From assembly GCA_050031985.1 (NCBI GenBank), contig JBNAIG010000035.1, positions 248,001-312,000 of the forward strand: DNA of 64,000 nucleotides, given 5' to 3'. The position numbers and the translations under genes are program-made. Shown piece after piece: positions 51,565 to 60,317 of the stretch (positions are counted from its first letter, which is position 1; each line of letters starts with the position of its first letter). A model generated the notes under the pieces. That model did not search any database. It was not told the origin of the DNA and saw nothing but the letters and a program-made list of their open reading frames with translations. The stretch is from SZUA-368 sp028533045 (GTDB lineage Bacteria; Spirochaetota; Spirochaetia; DSM-2461).

Positions 51565-54500
51565 TTAAAGCTCGTAGTCTCCTTCGGGGAGAGCTTTAAC
51601 CGCCACTTCATTCGTTCGCAGATACTCAATGGCTTTTACCGCCGCAGCCGCAGAACTGGTAGTAGTGGTATAAGGGATTTTCCGCCTCACCGCTTCCGCC
51701 CGAAGGTAGGAGTCGTCGATCTGGGAAAACTGCCCCATGGGAGTATTGATAAGAAGATTCATCCGTCCCGCCTGGATATGATCCATGACGTTGGGGTGAC
51801 CTTCGTGTACCTTAAGGATAACCTCGGAGAAGATTCCCTTCTGGAAGAGAAAATCCGCCGTACCACGGGTAGCGCAGATCTCAAAGCCCAACTCCTGGAA
51901 CTCCTTCACCACGGGCAGAATAGTTTCTCTGTCCCGTTTATTCACAGAGACAAAGACACGCCCTTCGGTGGGAAGCTTCGTTCCTACGGCAAACTGAACC
52001 TTGGCAAAGGCCTCACCAAAGGTCTCACCTGTACCAATAGCCTCTCCTGTGGACTTCATTTCAGGTCCGAGGATGGGGTCGAGTCCGGAGAATCGGTCGA
52101 AACTGAATACAGCCTCTTTCACGGACCAACCGGTCTTGCAGGAACCGATACCCACACCGGTCTTCTTGTCGACCAGCTTCTGTTTTACCAGATCTTCTCC
52201 GAGCCAGACCTTAACAGCGGCCTCAACCAGGTTGACTCCGGTTGACTTGGAGATAAAGGGAACCGTTCGGGAACCTCGGGGGTTTACCTCGATAATGTAG
52301 AGTTCGTCATCCTTGACGGCGAACTGAATATTCATAAGACCCTTAACCTGGAATTCACGGGCCATCACAACAGCGGCCTGTTTCATCTCTTCTTCAAGGG
52401 CAGGTTTTGATTTGTAAGGGGGGTACACACAGGCCGAGTCTCCCGAGTGAATACCGGCTGCCTCAATGTGCTGCATAATACCGCCCACATAGACGTTATG
52501 ACCGTCACATACGGCGTCCAGGTCGTACTCAAAGGCATCTTCGAGGAATTGATCTACCAGAACGGGTCTCTCATCGGAGATAGTGACGCCCCGGTTGATA
52601 AACTCGTCCAGTTCCTTGTCCTCATAGGCAATAAACATGGACCGTCCCCCCAGTACAAAGGAGGGTCTGAGAAGAACGGGAAAGCCGATCTCTTTGGCAA
52701 AGGCCCTTACCTCTGCCTCATTACGAGCGCTTCGGTTCTCGGGCTGTTTTAGTCCAAGCTTGGTTATAGCATCGGAAAAGAGGCGCCTGTCCTCGGTTTT
52801 GTCAATATTTTCAACGCTGGTACCTACAACGCGGGCACCGGCTGCTTCGAGCTCATTAACCATGTTCAGAGGAGTCTGACCACCGAGCTGTACAACCACA
52901 TCCTTAACCTGCTCTTTGTTCATCACGTCAATAACGTGCTCGGAAGTGAGAGGTTCGAGGTAGAGTCGACTGGAAATATTGAAGTCGGTTGATACAGTTT
53001 CGGGGTTGGAGTTAACCATGATGGTCTTGTATCCGTGCTTTCGGTACATAAGAGAGGCCAGCGTACAGCAGGTATCGAACTCGAGTCCCTGACCAATACG
53101 GTTGGGACCGGAAGAAACGATAATAACAGCCTTCTCTTTTTCACCCAAAGGCTCACCCTCGTCTATTTCACCCCAGGTAGAGTAAAAGTAGGGAGTAGCA
53201 GCCTGGAACTCACCGGCACAGGTATCAACCAGGTGGTAACAGGGTTTATGTTTGGAACGGTACTGTTCTGTAACTTCTGCCTTGGAAAAACCGCTGATTG
53301 ACGCAATCCGCTCATCGGAAAGCCCCATCTGCTTGGCTTCCAGATAGAGGTCATCATTCAGCTCGGTTCTTCTGAGTTTCTTTTCAAAACGAATCTGTTC
53401 TACCAAAGCGTAAAGGAACCACTGGTCAAAACCGGTCTTCTTAGCCAGTTCTTCCATGATTTCTTCACCGTCCCGCTTGAGAACCGTAAAGGCTGCCAAA
53501 AAGCGATGGGGATGGGCGGTAGTCAGGATATTTTCCAGCTCATCGGTGGAATATTTTGTCAATTCACAAAGACCGTCAAAGCCGGACTCGGAAGCGCGGA
53601 TAGCTTTGTTGATAGCTTCAATCGCCGTTCGTCCCATGGCAAGAGACTCACCAACGGACTTCATCTGGGTCCCCAGGGCGGTATAACCGGTGGGGAACTT
53701 TTCCATCTCAAAACGGGGCACTTTAACGGCACAGTAGTCCAGGGCGGGCTCAAAACAGCTGGCAGTAACGCCGGTAATCTCGTTCACAACCTCGTCCAGA
53801 GTATAACCGACGGCCAATTTAGCCGAACAGCGAGCAATGGGGAATCCGGTAGCCTTGGAGGCCAGAGCGGAAGAACGGGATACACGGGGATTCATCTCAA
53901 TGACGATCATTCGACCGTCGGCAGGATTCAGGGCAAACTGTACGTTAGAACCACCGCAGTCAACACCAATGGCCCGAAGAATATCGATGGAAGCCTTACG
54001 CATCATCTGGTACTCACGGTCCGAAAGGGTCTGGGTAGGAGCAATGGTGATACTGTCACCGGTATGAACTCCCATGGGGTCGATATTTTCAATGGAACAA
54101 ACAATAATCGCGTTATCCGCTTTGTCCCGCATAACTTCCATTTCGAACTCTTTCCAACCGATGAGGGACTCTTCAATCAGAGCTTCATGGGTGGGACTTT
54201 CGAGGAAGGCCTTCTCAAGAATCTTCTCCAACTCGGGCTGATCCTGAGCAATAGCTCCTCCCATTCCCCCCAGAGTAAAACTGGGTCGAATAACCAGGGG
54301 GTAGCCGACTTTTTCTGCCATTCCCAGAGCATCCTCAATAGAATGGGCCACGATGGACTGGGCCGACTCAAGACCAAGACCTTCGATGACTTTCTTAAAC
54401 TCACCCCGGTCTTCCGCTTTATTGATCGATTCGGCACTGGCTCCGATGATCTCTACATTGTGCTTTTCAAGAATACCCAAATCTTCCAGCTCAAGAGCCA

Positions 54501-54792
54501 GGTTCAAGGCAGTCTGCCCCCCCATGGTGGAAAGAAGGGCGTCGGGCTTCTCTTTAACAATGATCTCTTCCACGTAAGTGGGGTTAAGAGGCTCCACATA
54601 AATAGCATCAGCAATGGTGGGGGTAGTCATAACGGTGGCCGGATTGGGGTTAACAAGGATAACCTGATAACCTTCTTCCTTCAAAGCCTTTACGGCCTGT
54701 ACACCGGAATAGTCAAACTCACAGGCCTGGCCGATAACAATGGGGCCGGAACCGATGATCATAATTTTCTTTATATCTTTTCTTGCGGGCAT
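51565..54792 (-). CDS. carB: Carbamoyl-phosphate synthase large subunit
   Basis: 1075 residues, the normal length. It makes carbamoyl phosphate for pyrimidine and arginine synthesis from ammonia delivered by CarA. The two duplicated ATP-grasp halves are visible: KIMIIGSGPIVIGQACEFDY with VIRPSFTLGGMGGAIA in the first, VIIVSSGPNRIGQGLEFDTC with LLRPSFVLGGRSMFIA in the second. The C-terminal methylglyoxal-synthase-like allosteric domain (~940-1075, GFEICATRGTADFLFQKGI) binds regulators such as UMP. The start is 6 nt after the carA stop. Confidence 0.98.
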   Translation of the reverse strand: MPARKDIKKIMIIGSGPIVIGQACEFDYSGVQAVKALKEEGYQVILVNPNPATVMTTPTIADAIYVEPLNPTYVEEIIVKEKPDALLSTMGGQTALNLALELEDLGILEKHNVEIIGASAESINKAEDRGEFKKVIEGLGLESAQSIVAHSIEDALGMAEKVGYPLVIRPSFTLGGMGGAIAQDQPELEKILEKAFLESPTHEALIEESLIGWKEFEMEVMRDKADNAIIVCSIENIDPMGVHTGDSITIAPTQTLSDREYQMMRKASIDILRAIGVDCGGSNVQFALNPADGRMIVIEMNPRVSRSSALASKATGFPIARCSAKLAVGYTLDEVVNEITGVTASCFEPALDYCAVKVPRFEMEKFPTGYTALGTQMKSVGESLAMGRTAIEAINKAIRASESGFDGLCELTKYSTDELENILTTAHPHRFLAAFTVLKRDGEEIMEELAKKTGFDQWFLYALVEQIRFEKKLRRTELNDDLYLEAKQMGLSDERIASISGFSKAEVTEQYRSKHKPCYHLVDTCAGEFQAATPYFYSTWGEIDEGEPLGEKEKAVIIVSSGPNRIGQGLEFDTCCTLASLMYRKHGYKTIMVNSNPETVSTDFNISSRLYLEPLTSEHVIDVMNKEQVKDVVVQLGGQTPLNMVNELEAAGARVVGTSVENIDKTEDRRLFSDAITKLGLKQPENRSARNEAEVRAFAKEIGFPVLLRPSFVLGGRSMFIAYEDKELDEFINRGVTISDERPVLVDQFLEDAFEYDLDAVCDGHNVYVGGIMQHIEAAGIHSGDSACVYPPYKSKPALEEEMKQAAVVMAREFQVKGLMNIQFAVKDDELYIIEVNPRGSRTVPFISKSTGVNLVEAAVKVWLGEDLVKQKLVDKKTGVGIGSCKTGWSVKEAVFSFDRFSGLDPILGPEMKSTGEAIGTGETFGEAFAKVQFAVGTKLPTEGRVFVSVNKRDRETILPVVKEFQELGFEICATRGTADFLFQKGIFSEVILKVHEGHPNVMDHIQAGRMNLLINTPMGQFSQIDDSYLRAEAVRRKIPYTTTTSSAAAAVKAIEYLRTNEVAVKALPEGDYEL

Positions 54793-54798
54793 GGGGAC

Positions 54799-56004
54799 TT
54801 AAGCTCCTTTGATAGTGTCGAGAAAGGCCTGGAAAATCCAGCTGGAGTCTACCGGGCCGGGAGCGGCTTCGGGATGGTACTGTACACAGAGGACCTTCTT
54901 TTCGGGCATTTCAATCCCTTCTACCGAACCGTCGTTGGCATTGACAAAACGCACATTGACACCCTTGGGCAGGGACTCGGGATCTACGGCAAAACCGTGA
55001 TTCTGAGAGGTAACAAATACCCGGCCGGTCACTTCATCCCTTACGGGGTGGTTACAACCGTGGTGGCCAAACTTCATTTTATAAGTCTTGGCTCCCAAAG
55101 CCTGGGAGATAACCTGGTGTCCCAGACAGATTCCCAGAATGGGCATTTCACCAAGAAGATCTTTTACAAGAGTGGTCTGTGCTTCCAGAGGAGCCGGGTC
55201 ACCCGGTCCGTTGGAAAGGAAAAGCGCCTGGGCCCCGGTTTTCTTTACCTCTTCCGCTGTGGCGGTGGAGGGAAGAAGAGTCACACGACAACCCAACTGC
55301 TGGAACTCTCTCAAAATATTCGCTTTGAGACCACAGTCCAGAAGAGCGATATGGGCGGACTCTTCCTTAATGGGAGTAAGAGTCTGAACCGCAGCGGGAA
55401 CGGCATCCTTAAGCTCACATTCGCAAGCCTCACCTGTTCCAACCTCACCGATCAGGTTAGCCCCTTCCATGGAGGGGAGAGATTTAAAGTAGTTATCAAT
55501 GGCGTTTTTTTCTTCTGCGGAAAGCTCCTCCCCTTCGGGAGTAACAATTATACCGTTACAGCTTCCCTTGTCTCGCAGACGGAGAGTCAGGCCTCTTGTA
55601 TCGATTCCGCTGATACCGCAGATATTTTCTCTTTTAAGAAATGCATCGAGAGTTTCCCGGCCGTGGGGAACGGGCCCGGTATAGAGGGAACGAAGAATAA
55701 ATCCGGAACATTTGATCTCACGAAGATCTCTCCCGGCTTCCTCACCTGTTTCTGACCAGGCCGAATCGTCACCGTAATTCCCCCCGTGGGGATAGGTCAT
55801 CATAACCATCTGTCCCGTATAGGACGGGTCGGTCAGAATTTCATGATAGCCGGTCATACCCGTATTGAAAACAATCTCCCCGGCGAATCGCACGGTGGGA
55901 ATTTCTCCGGTCAATTGAAGCGCTTTCGGCGGATTTGCTCCGAATGCCGAACCCCGATAAACCGTACCGTCTTCCAGTACCAGGCAGTCTTTACCTTTAC
56001 CCAT
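54799..56004 (-). CDS. carA: Carbamoyl-phosphate synthase small subunit
   Basis: 401 residues. Glutamine amidotransferase that releases ammonia for CarB. The N-terminal domain begins CLVLEDGTVYRGSAFGANPP. The class I amidotransferase triad is seen as Cys in PILGICLGHQVISQALG (about residue 293) and His/Glu in VQYHPEAAPGPVDS near residue 375. NGPGDPAPLE forms the oxyanion loop. Start ATG 56004 has AAGGAAAGGGG upstream, and a TATAGT lies just before that. No pyrimidine attenuator is evident. Confidence 0.97.
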   Translation of the reverse strand: MGKGKDCLVLEDGTVYRGSAFGANPPKALQLTGEIPTVRFAGEIVFNTGMTGYHEILTDPSYTGQMVMMTYPHGGNYGDDSAWSETGEEAGRDLREIKCSGFILRSLYTGPVPHGRETLDAFLKRENICGISGIDTRGLTLRLRDKGSCNGIIVTPEGEELSAEEKNAIDNYFKSLPSMEGANLIGEVGTGEACECELKDAVPAAVQTLTPIKEESAHIALLDCGLKANILREFQQLGCRVTLLPSTATAEEVKKTGAQALFLSNGPGDPAPLEAQTTLVKDLLGEMPILGICLGHQVISQALGAKTYKMKFGHHGCNHPVRDEVTGRVFVTSQNHGFAVDPESLPKGVNVRFVNANDGSVEGIEMPEKKVLCVQYHPEAAPGPVDSSWIFQAFLDTIKGA

Positions 56005-56063
56005 CTGTACCCCTTTCCTTATTACTATATGGGAGAGATTAAAAAAAATCTATAATTCCGCTT

Positions 56064-56095
56064 AAAAAAAAGGCGGCCTTTATTGAAAGGCCGCC
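56064..56095 (-). terminator. Rho-independent terminator after tRNA-Gln
   Basis: GGCGGCCTTT (56072-56081) and AAAGGCCGCC (56086-56095) form a perfect 10-bp stem with a 4-nt loop. On the minus strand it is followed by eight T residues. It separates the tRNA transcript from carA. Confidence 0.9.
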
Positions 56096-56156
56096 CATTT
56101 TCAGGACTAAATCAGCCCCAGGGAGTAGTACCCGGTGATCACAATGATCCAATTTG

Positions 56157-56228
56157 CTTCCCGAGGAGGACTTGAACCCCCAAAGGCAGAACCAGAATCT
56201 GCAGTGTTACCAATTACACTATCGGGAA
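56157..56228 (-). tRNA. tRNA-Gln(CTG)
   Basis: 72-nt cloverleaf on the minus strand. Acceptor TTCCCGA/TCGGGAA (7 bp), D stem GTGT/ACAC, anticodon stem GCAGA/TCTGC with loop TTCTGGT (anticodon CTG, from plus bases 56193-56195), T stem GGGGG/CCTCC with loop TTCAAGT, and discriminator G. The CCA end is not encoded. The leader contains a small hairpin (CAGCT/AGCTG). Confidence 0.93.
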
Positions 56229-56262
56229 GTGTGTTATTGCAGCTCTTCAAAAGCTGTGAGGG

Positions 56263-56291
56263 ATAATAACGAAAATAAAAAAAACTGTCAA
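56263..56291 (-). promoter_or_regulatory. tRNA-Gln promoter
   Basis: TTGACA (56291-56286), a 17-nt spacer and TATTAT (56268-56263) on the minus strand. The -35 hexamer is perfect and the -10 has one change from consensus. The tRNA begins about 28 nt past the predicted start. Confidence 0.8.
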
Positions 56292-56317
56292 TCCTTTTCT
56301 GCAAAAATATGAAACTA

Positions 56318-56346
56318 TTGAATATTTCCCCTCCCTTGTTTATTAT
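56318..56346 (+). promoter_or_regulatory. lysC promoter
   Basis: TTGAAT (56318-56323), a 17-nt spacer and TATTAT (56341-56346). The predicted leader is about 23 nt and contains AGGAG before the ATG at 56376, so this gene has an ordinary leader, unlike several neighbours. No lysine riboswitch is possible in so short a leader. Confidence 0.7.
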
Positions 56347-56375
56347 GCCTTCCATAGGATTTTAGGAGAAAATAC

Positions 56376-57716
56376 ATGATCGTTATGAAATTCGGCGGTA
56401 CATCCGTGCAAAACGCCGACAAAATTAATAACGCTTTGAATATAGCGGAAAAACAGCTTCCCATGAGAGGAGTCGTACTGGTTTCATCGGCCATGGGAAA
56501 AACGACAGACCGAATTATCGACGCCTTTACTTCCGCCGAATCGGGTGACTTGGAAAAAGCCTTAGCCTTTATGGAAGATATCAAGGATCTTCACTTTGAA
56601 ACGGCTCGCCAGTTTCTTACCGATGCCAATCTTCAGGAAGCCACAGTTAATCTGGACCGATTATTCGGACAGTTTGCCTCACTCCTTAAAGGGGTGGTTC
56701 TCCTGAGAGACTGTACCCCCCGCACAAAGGATGCCTTCCTCTCTTTCGGAGAAAGATTATCCACCCTTCTCATATCCCTAAGAGCTAAAGAGAGAGGCAT
56801 CAACGTACAGCTTCTGGACTCCCGGAAGTTTATGATTACCGACGACAACTTTGGTTCTGCGGCTATAGATTTTAAAACGACTAACGGGAAAATCGAATCG
56901 GCAATCAAAAAGGGGCGGGAAAAGCTCTATGTGGCCCAGGGATTTATCTCTGCCAACAAAAACGGCGTGACCACAACCCTGGGACGGGGAGGAAGCGACT
57001 ATTCCGCCTCCATAATCGGCGCGGCCCTTGACGCTCAGGACATTCAGATCTGGACCGATGTTGACGGTATTATGAGTTCCGATCCCCGTTCAGTAAACGG
57101 AGTAAAAACTATACCTTCCGTTACCTATAGGGAAGCGGGTGAGTTGGCCTACTTTGGGGCAAAAGTCGTTCATCCCGCGACTATTCAGCCTGCCGTGGGA
57201 AAGGAGATTCCCGTAAGAGTTCTCAATTCGGGAAATCCCGAAGGAAAGGGAACGACAATTTCTTCCGATGCTCCTGTAAACGGCCTTAAAGCCATTGCCA
57301 ATAAAAAAGGAATTACCCTCATTAATATCGAATCTACCCGAATGCTCAACGCCTACGGTTTTCTTAACCGGATTTTTAGTGTCTTTGACAAATACGGCAC
57401 TTCCGTTGATTTGGTAACTACCAGCGAAGTGAGCGTTTCCCTCACCATTGAGGATATTTCACGACTGCGTGAAATCAAGGAAGAACTAAAGCCAATCGGC
57501 CATGTCCATGTGGAAGAGAATAAAAGTATTGTTTGCCTCGTAGGACAGGAGCTTTGGAAGGACGGAGGATTTCTCTCCCGGGTTTTCAAAACCTGCGAAG
57601 GAGTTCCCCTAAGAATGATTTCCCTTGGTTCAAGTGACATAAACCTTTCCCTGGTTGTTCCCTTTGAAAAAACAGACGAACTGGTCCAGAAACTTCACGA
57701 TCAGTTTTTAAGTTAA
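56376..57716 (+). CDS. lysC: Aspartate kinase
   Basis: 446 residues, monofunctional (E. coli LysC size). It phosphorylates aspartate to start lysine, threonine and methionine synthesis. The N-terminus MIVMKFGGTSVQNADK carries the KFGGTSV motif. TTLGRGGSDYSASIIGAALD and WTDVDGIMSSDPRSV bind the nucleotide and aspartate. Two ACT domains (~residues 300-446, ITLINIESTRMLNAYGFLNR and IVCLVGQELWKDGG) imply feedback control by an amino acid. The 3' end overlaps the converging CAP gene by 4 nt. Confidence 0.96.
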   Translation: MIVMKFGGTSVQNADKINNALNIAEKQLPMRGVVLVSSAMGKTTDRIIDAFTSAESGDLEKALAFMEDIKDLHFETARQFLTDANLQEATVNLDRLFGQFASLLKGVVLLRDCTPRTKDAFLSFGERLSTLLISLRAKERGINVQLLDSRKFMITDDNFGSAAIDFKTTNGKIESAIKKGREKLYVAQGFISANKNGVTTTLGRGGSDYSASIIGAALDAQDIQIWTDVDGIMSSDPRSVNGVKTIPSVTYREAGELAYFGAKVVHPATIQPAVGKEIPVRVLNSGNPEGKGTTISSDAPVNGLKAIANKKGITLINIESTRMLNAYGFLNRIFSVFDKYGTSVDLVTTSEVSVSLTIEDISRLREIKEELKPIGHVHVEENKSIVCLVGQELWKDGGFLSRVFKTCEGVPLRMISLGSSDINLSLVVPFEKTDELVQKLHDQFLS

Positions 57717-58396
57717 TCCTTCTCCCCCGGGGGAGGCTGCATAAAAAGAAATCGGTTTCCCCCGCGCCCCTCCTCCGCTTTTAGTTCTATGAGCAGGGGA
57801 AAATCCCCCTCAAAATAATAGCGACTATCCCCTACTTCCCTGGTCCATGTCCACCCACCCCCACCCAAAGGCTCGGTGAAAACAAGAGGGCTCTCTGAAA
57901 TCGGCTTAAAAGAAAACAGGTAGGCCCCTTCTACGTCATCAAGAGAATAGCTGCTAAGCAGGGAGGAGGAAAACTCAACAACTCCTATGAGGACCTCTCC
58001 GTTCTCCCACAGAGCAATCCCCATACAATTCCATCGGGGATCCAGTATCTGCTCACGATGGGAAGGACTGTTCCACCAGGCTTCAAACAACTCCTCTTTC
58101 GGAGCCTTCACTTCACAGGTACCCAGGATTTCTCCCACAGCCAAAGCGCTTCCTCCTGAGGCCTTGTACCTGTCCAGAGGCCCCCCTCCTTCTTCGTCTC
58201 TATGACTCAAGAACCTTTTCGCAGACAATTCCACTATATATTTTTCCGCCGATTGGGTAAGTGAATCTTCAAAAACCAGGGGATTCAGCCCTTCTTCAGA
58301 ACGTGTGTTGTTTATCCAATTTTCCACATCTTTCTTTTCTATGGCAAACAAAGAAAAGGGGAGAAAAACAAGCAAAAGGGAGATGCACTTCCTCAA
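57713..58396 (-). CDS. Secreted CAP-domain (SCP/PR1-like) protein
   Basis: 227 residues. Signal peptide RKCISLLLVFLPFSLFA. The CAP domain spans about 23-145: VENWINNTRSEEGLNPLVFE, FLSHRDEEGG (first His), AWWNSPSHREQILDPRWNCM (second His) and MGIALWENGEVLIGV. This is the metal/cavity set of bacterial YkwD-like proteins. The C-terminal ~80 residues are unassigned. Its start overlaps the hydrolase stop (ATGA), so it is coupled to that gene. Periplasmic or secreted; molecular role unknown. Confidence 0.85.
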   Translation of the reverse strand: MRKCISLLLVFLPFSLFAIEKKDVENWINNTRSEEGLNPLVFEDSLTQSAEKYIVELSAKRFLSHRDEEGGGPLDRYKASGGSALAVGEILGTCEVKAPKEELFEAWWNSPSHREQILDPRWNCMGIALWENGEVLIGVVEFSSSLLSSYSLDDVEGAYLFSFKPISESPLVFTEPLGGGGWTWTREVGDSRYYFEGDFPLLIELKAEEGRGGNRFLFMQPPPGEKD

Positions 58397-59235
58397 CTAT
58401 TTTCCTCCAGATATCGGAATAGCTCTTTAAAAACTTCATGGCGCAAGCGATCCCCCTCATTCAGGATATGATGGCGTCCTTTTTTATAATAGTGTATTTC
58501 CCCGTTGGTTAAACAGTTCTCAAGGATGGGAATGTTTGTCTTCCACTCCACCACATTATCCTTTTTCCCCTGAAGGACAAGAACCTTTTGATCAGACTTA
58601 AAATCCACCCATTCCCGATTCCAGTTAACCATGGATTTTATCCAGTCCAGGGAAAATCGTTTAACCCCCAAAGGATCGCTCCAACGAAATTTAAGAAAGG
58701 ATTTGTTCTTACAGGTTTTATTTTTGCCAGCGGGCAACATTTTCATCCAGTCGTGGGCCAGATCAATCCCCCGGTCAAGCATACTGTGGGAATTCATTTT
58801 AACCAGAGGGGCGGCAAAAACCATTCCCCTAAAGGGAGTTTTCCCCTGGCGGCAATAGTTAATCAATATGGCCGAACCCGTACTGTGACCAAGAGCAAAG
58901 GAACCGGCAGGATCTACCTCCCAATGGGTTAACAGATTTTCGAAGTAGAGGTCATACTCCTCAAATCCGGCTATACCGCCCCGCACTCCGCCGGACCTGC
59001 CGTGGCCCGGCATATCCCCGGCGATAACCCGGTACCCCTTCCTCAAAAGCTCAAGAATCACAAAACGATTCGTCAATGAATGATCCAAAAAACCGTGTAA
59101 AACAATTACTGTAGCGGTCCAGCTCTCCGGTTCCAGAGACCAGCTCCAGATGCGGTAGGGACCTGCGTTAAATTCTCCGGCCCGAAAGCTAAATTCCCCG
59201 GGGATGCCATAGTAATCCAGATAATCCTGTTCCAT
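58393..59235 (-). CDS. Alpha/beta hydrolase, lysophospholipase/monoacylglycerol-lipase-like
   Basis: 280 residues. VIVLHGFLDHS is the oxyanion-hole HG motif, GDMPGHGRSGG follows as in monoglyceride lipases, and FALGHSTGSAILIN holds the nucleophile Ser in GHSTG at about residue 117. VLVLQGKKDNVVEW supplies the Asp and KGRHHILNEGDR the His. No signal peptide. Probably hydrolyses a lipid or ester; substrate unknown. The ATG follows a -10 box by 6 nt with no Shine-Dalgarno sequence. Confidence 0.85.
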   Translation of the reverse strand: MEQDYLDYYGIPGEFSFRAGEFNAGPYRIWSWSLEPESWTATVIVLHGFLDHSLTNRFVILELLRKGYRVIAGDMPGHGRSGGVRGGIAGFEEYDLYFENLLTHWEVDPAGSFALGHSTGSAILINYCRQGKTPFRGMVFAAPLVKMNSHSMLDRGIDLAHDWMKMLPAGKNKTCKNKSFLKFRWSDPLGVKRFSLDWIKSMVNWNREWVDFKSDQKVLVLQGKKDNVVEWKTNIPILENCLTNGEIHYYKKGRHHILNEGDRLRHEVFKELFRYLEENS

Positions 59236-59241
59236 AATGTC

Positions 59242-59270
59242 ATTCTATCAGACTTACACTCTTATTACAA
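59242..59270 (-). promoter_or_regulatory. Leaderless promoter of the hydrolase gene
   Basis: TTGTAA (59270-59265), a 17-nt spacer and TAGAAT (59247-59242) on the minus strand. ATG 59235 is 6 nt beyond the -10 box, which places the predicted transcription start at the start codon. Confidence 0.7.
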
Positions 59271-59343
59271 AAATATAATTTCTTTTATATGGATTTTTCA
59301 AAAATCATGAAGTATTATTTAGATGTTGACTTAGGAAAATATG

Positions 59344-60309
59344 ATGGTTAAAGACTTTATTGAATATATAAATCGTGCAGAATATTTAGTACTTACTTCA
59401 CATGAAAGTCCCGACGGTGATGCAATCTGCTCCGAGCTGGGCCTTTATAAACTACTAGTAAGCCTTAACAAAAAGGTGATCATCCTCAACAGTGATGAAG
59501 CAGAAGAAAAATATGATTTTCTAAACACAAGAAAGTACATCAATCAGATAAACACCAAGAATCCCCAACTACCGGAAAGATTTTCCCTTATAGTAATGGA
59601 TACCCACCCCTATAACATAGGAAAAGCGGGGGAACTTCTCAGATCAAATGCGGATGAAGTATTCGTCATTGACCATCATGAAGACTCCTACTCCGATGAA
59701 TTCATAGGAATACACGACAGTACCGCCTCCAGCACGTGCCAACTGGTATTTCAAATGATGGAGGAGCTGAACTTCAAACCGGACGTGGAAACGTCCAATG
59801 CCCTGTTCTCCGGTATTGTTTATGATACGGGCTCCTTCCAATACAAAAAAACGACCTCCGAAACATTTCGTATTGGAGGTAATCTTGTAGAGAATGGTGT
59901 AGACCCTTTTACCATCCATAACCACCTGGACCAGAGCAACAGCAAAGCCTTTCTGGTCCTCCAGATGGAAGTTATGAAAACATTGGAGTTTCACCTGAAT
60001 GATTCGGTAACATCCATGACCATGTCCAAAGAGCTCTTGAAAAAAAGCGGAGCCAAATACGAAGAAGGCCAACCCCTGATCAACCTCCCTCTCATTTGCA
60101 AGGATGTGGAAATATCCATTCTTTTCAAAGAGAACGAATCGGGCGTAAAAAGATGCTCCGTCCGCTCGAAAGGTAATTTTGACTGCTTTGAACTGGCCAA
60201 CAAATACAACGGTGGGGGACATAAAACGGCGGCGGGGTTTAAGATTTCCGGTTCTTTCGAAGAAACAAAACAACAGGTGCTTGAAGAAATCAGTCATTTT
60301 TTCTCATAA
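59344..60309 (+). CDS. DHH-family phosphoesterase (NrnA-like nano-RNase/pAp phosphatase)
   Basis: 321 residues. The DHH domain has HESPDGDAICSELGLYKLL (motif I), VMDTHPYNIG (motif II Asp) and VIDHHEDSYS (the DHH triad). The C-terminal DHHA1 domain ends with NGGGHKTAAGFKISG, the RNA-binding GGGH. This architecture degrades 2-5-nt RNAs and/or dephosphorylates pAp in the cytoplasm. Start 59344 is preferred because AGGA is 7 nt upstream; ATG 59341 would be too close. Confidence 0.9.
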   Translation: MVKDFIEYINRAEYLVLTSHESPDGDAICSELGLYKLLVSLNKKVIILNSDEAEEKYDFLNTRKYINQINTKNPQLPERFSLIVMDTHPYNIGKAGELLRSNADEVFVIDHHEDSYSDEFIGIHDSTASSTCQLVFQMMEELNFKPDVETSNALFSGIVYDTGSFQYKKTTSETFRIGGNLVENGVDPFTIHNHLDQSNSKAFLVLQMEVMKTLEFHLNDSVTSMTMSKELLKKSGAKYEEGQPLINLPLICKDVEISILFKENESGVKRCSVRSKGNFDCFELANKYNGGGHKTAAGFKISGSFEETKQQVLEEISHFFS

Positions 60310-60317
60310 TAGCATAC
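60281..60317 (+). promoter_or_regulatory. Leaderless promoter inside the end of the DHH gene
   Basis: TTGAAG (60281-60286), an 18-nt spacer and CATAAT (60305-60310), 7 nt before ATG 60318. No Shine-Dalgarno sequence lies between. Its -35 box is within the DHH coding sequence. Confidence 0.5.

Noticed and set aside
53506..55755. 749-codon plus-strand open frame opposite carA/carB
   Set aside because: It lies antisense to two unmistakable genes, has low-complexity Gly/Asn/Phe/Val composition typical of a mirrored frame, and has no ribosome site.
57722..57735. Perfect palindrome CTCCCCCGGGGGAG, possible terminator for lysC or the CAP gene
   Set aside because: It has no loop and no T tract and encodes the Pro-Pro-Gly end of the CAP protein, so it is probably a codon coincidence.
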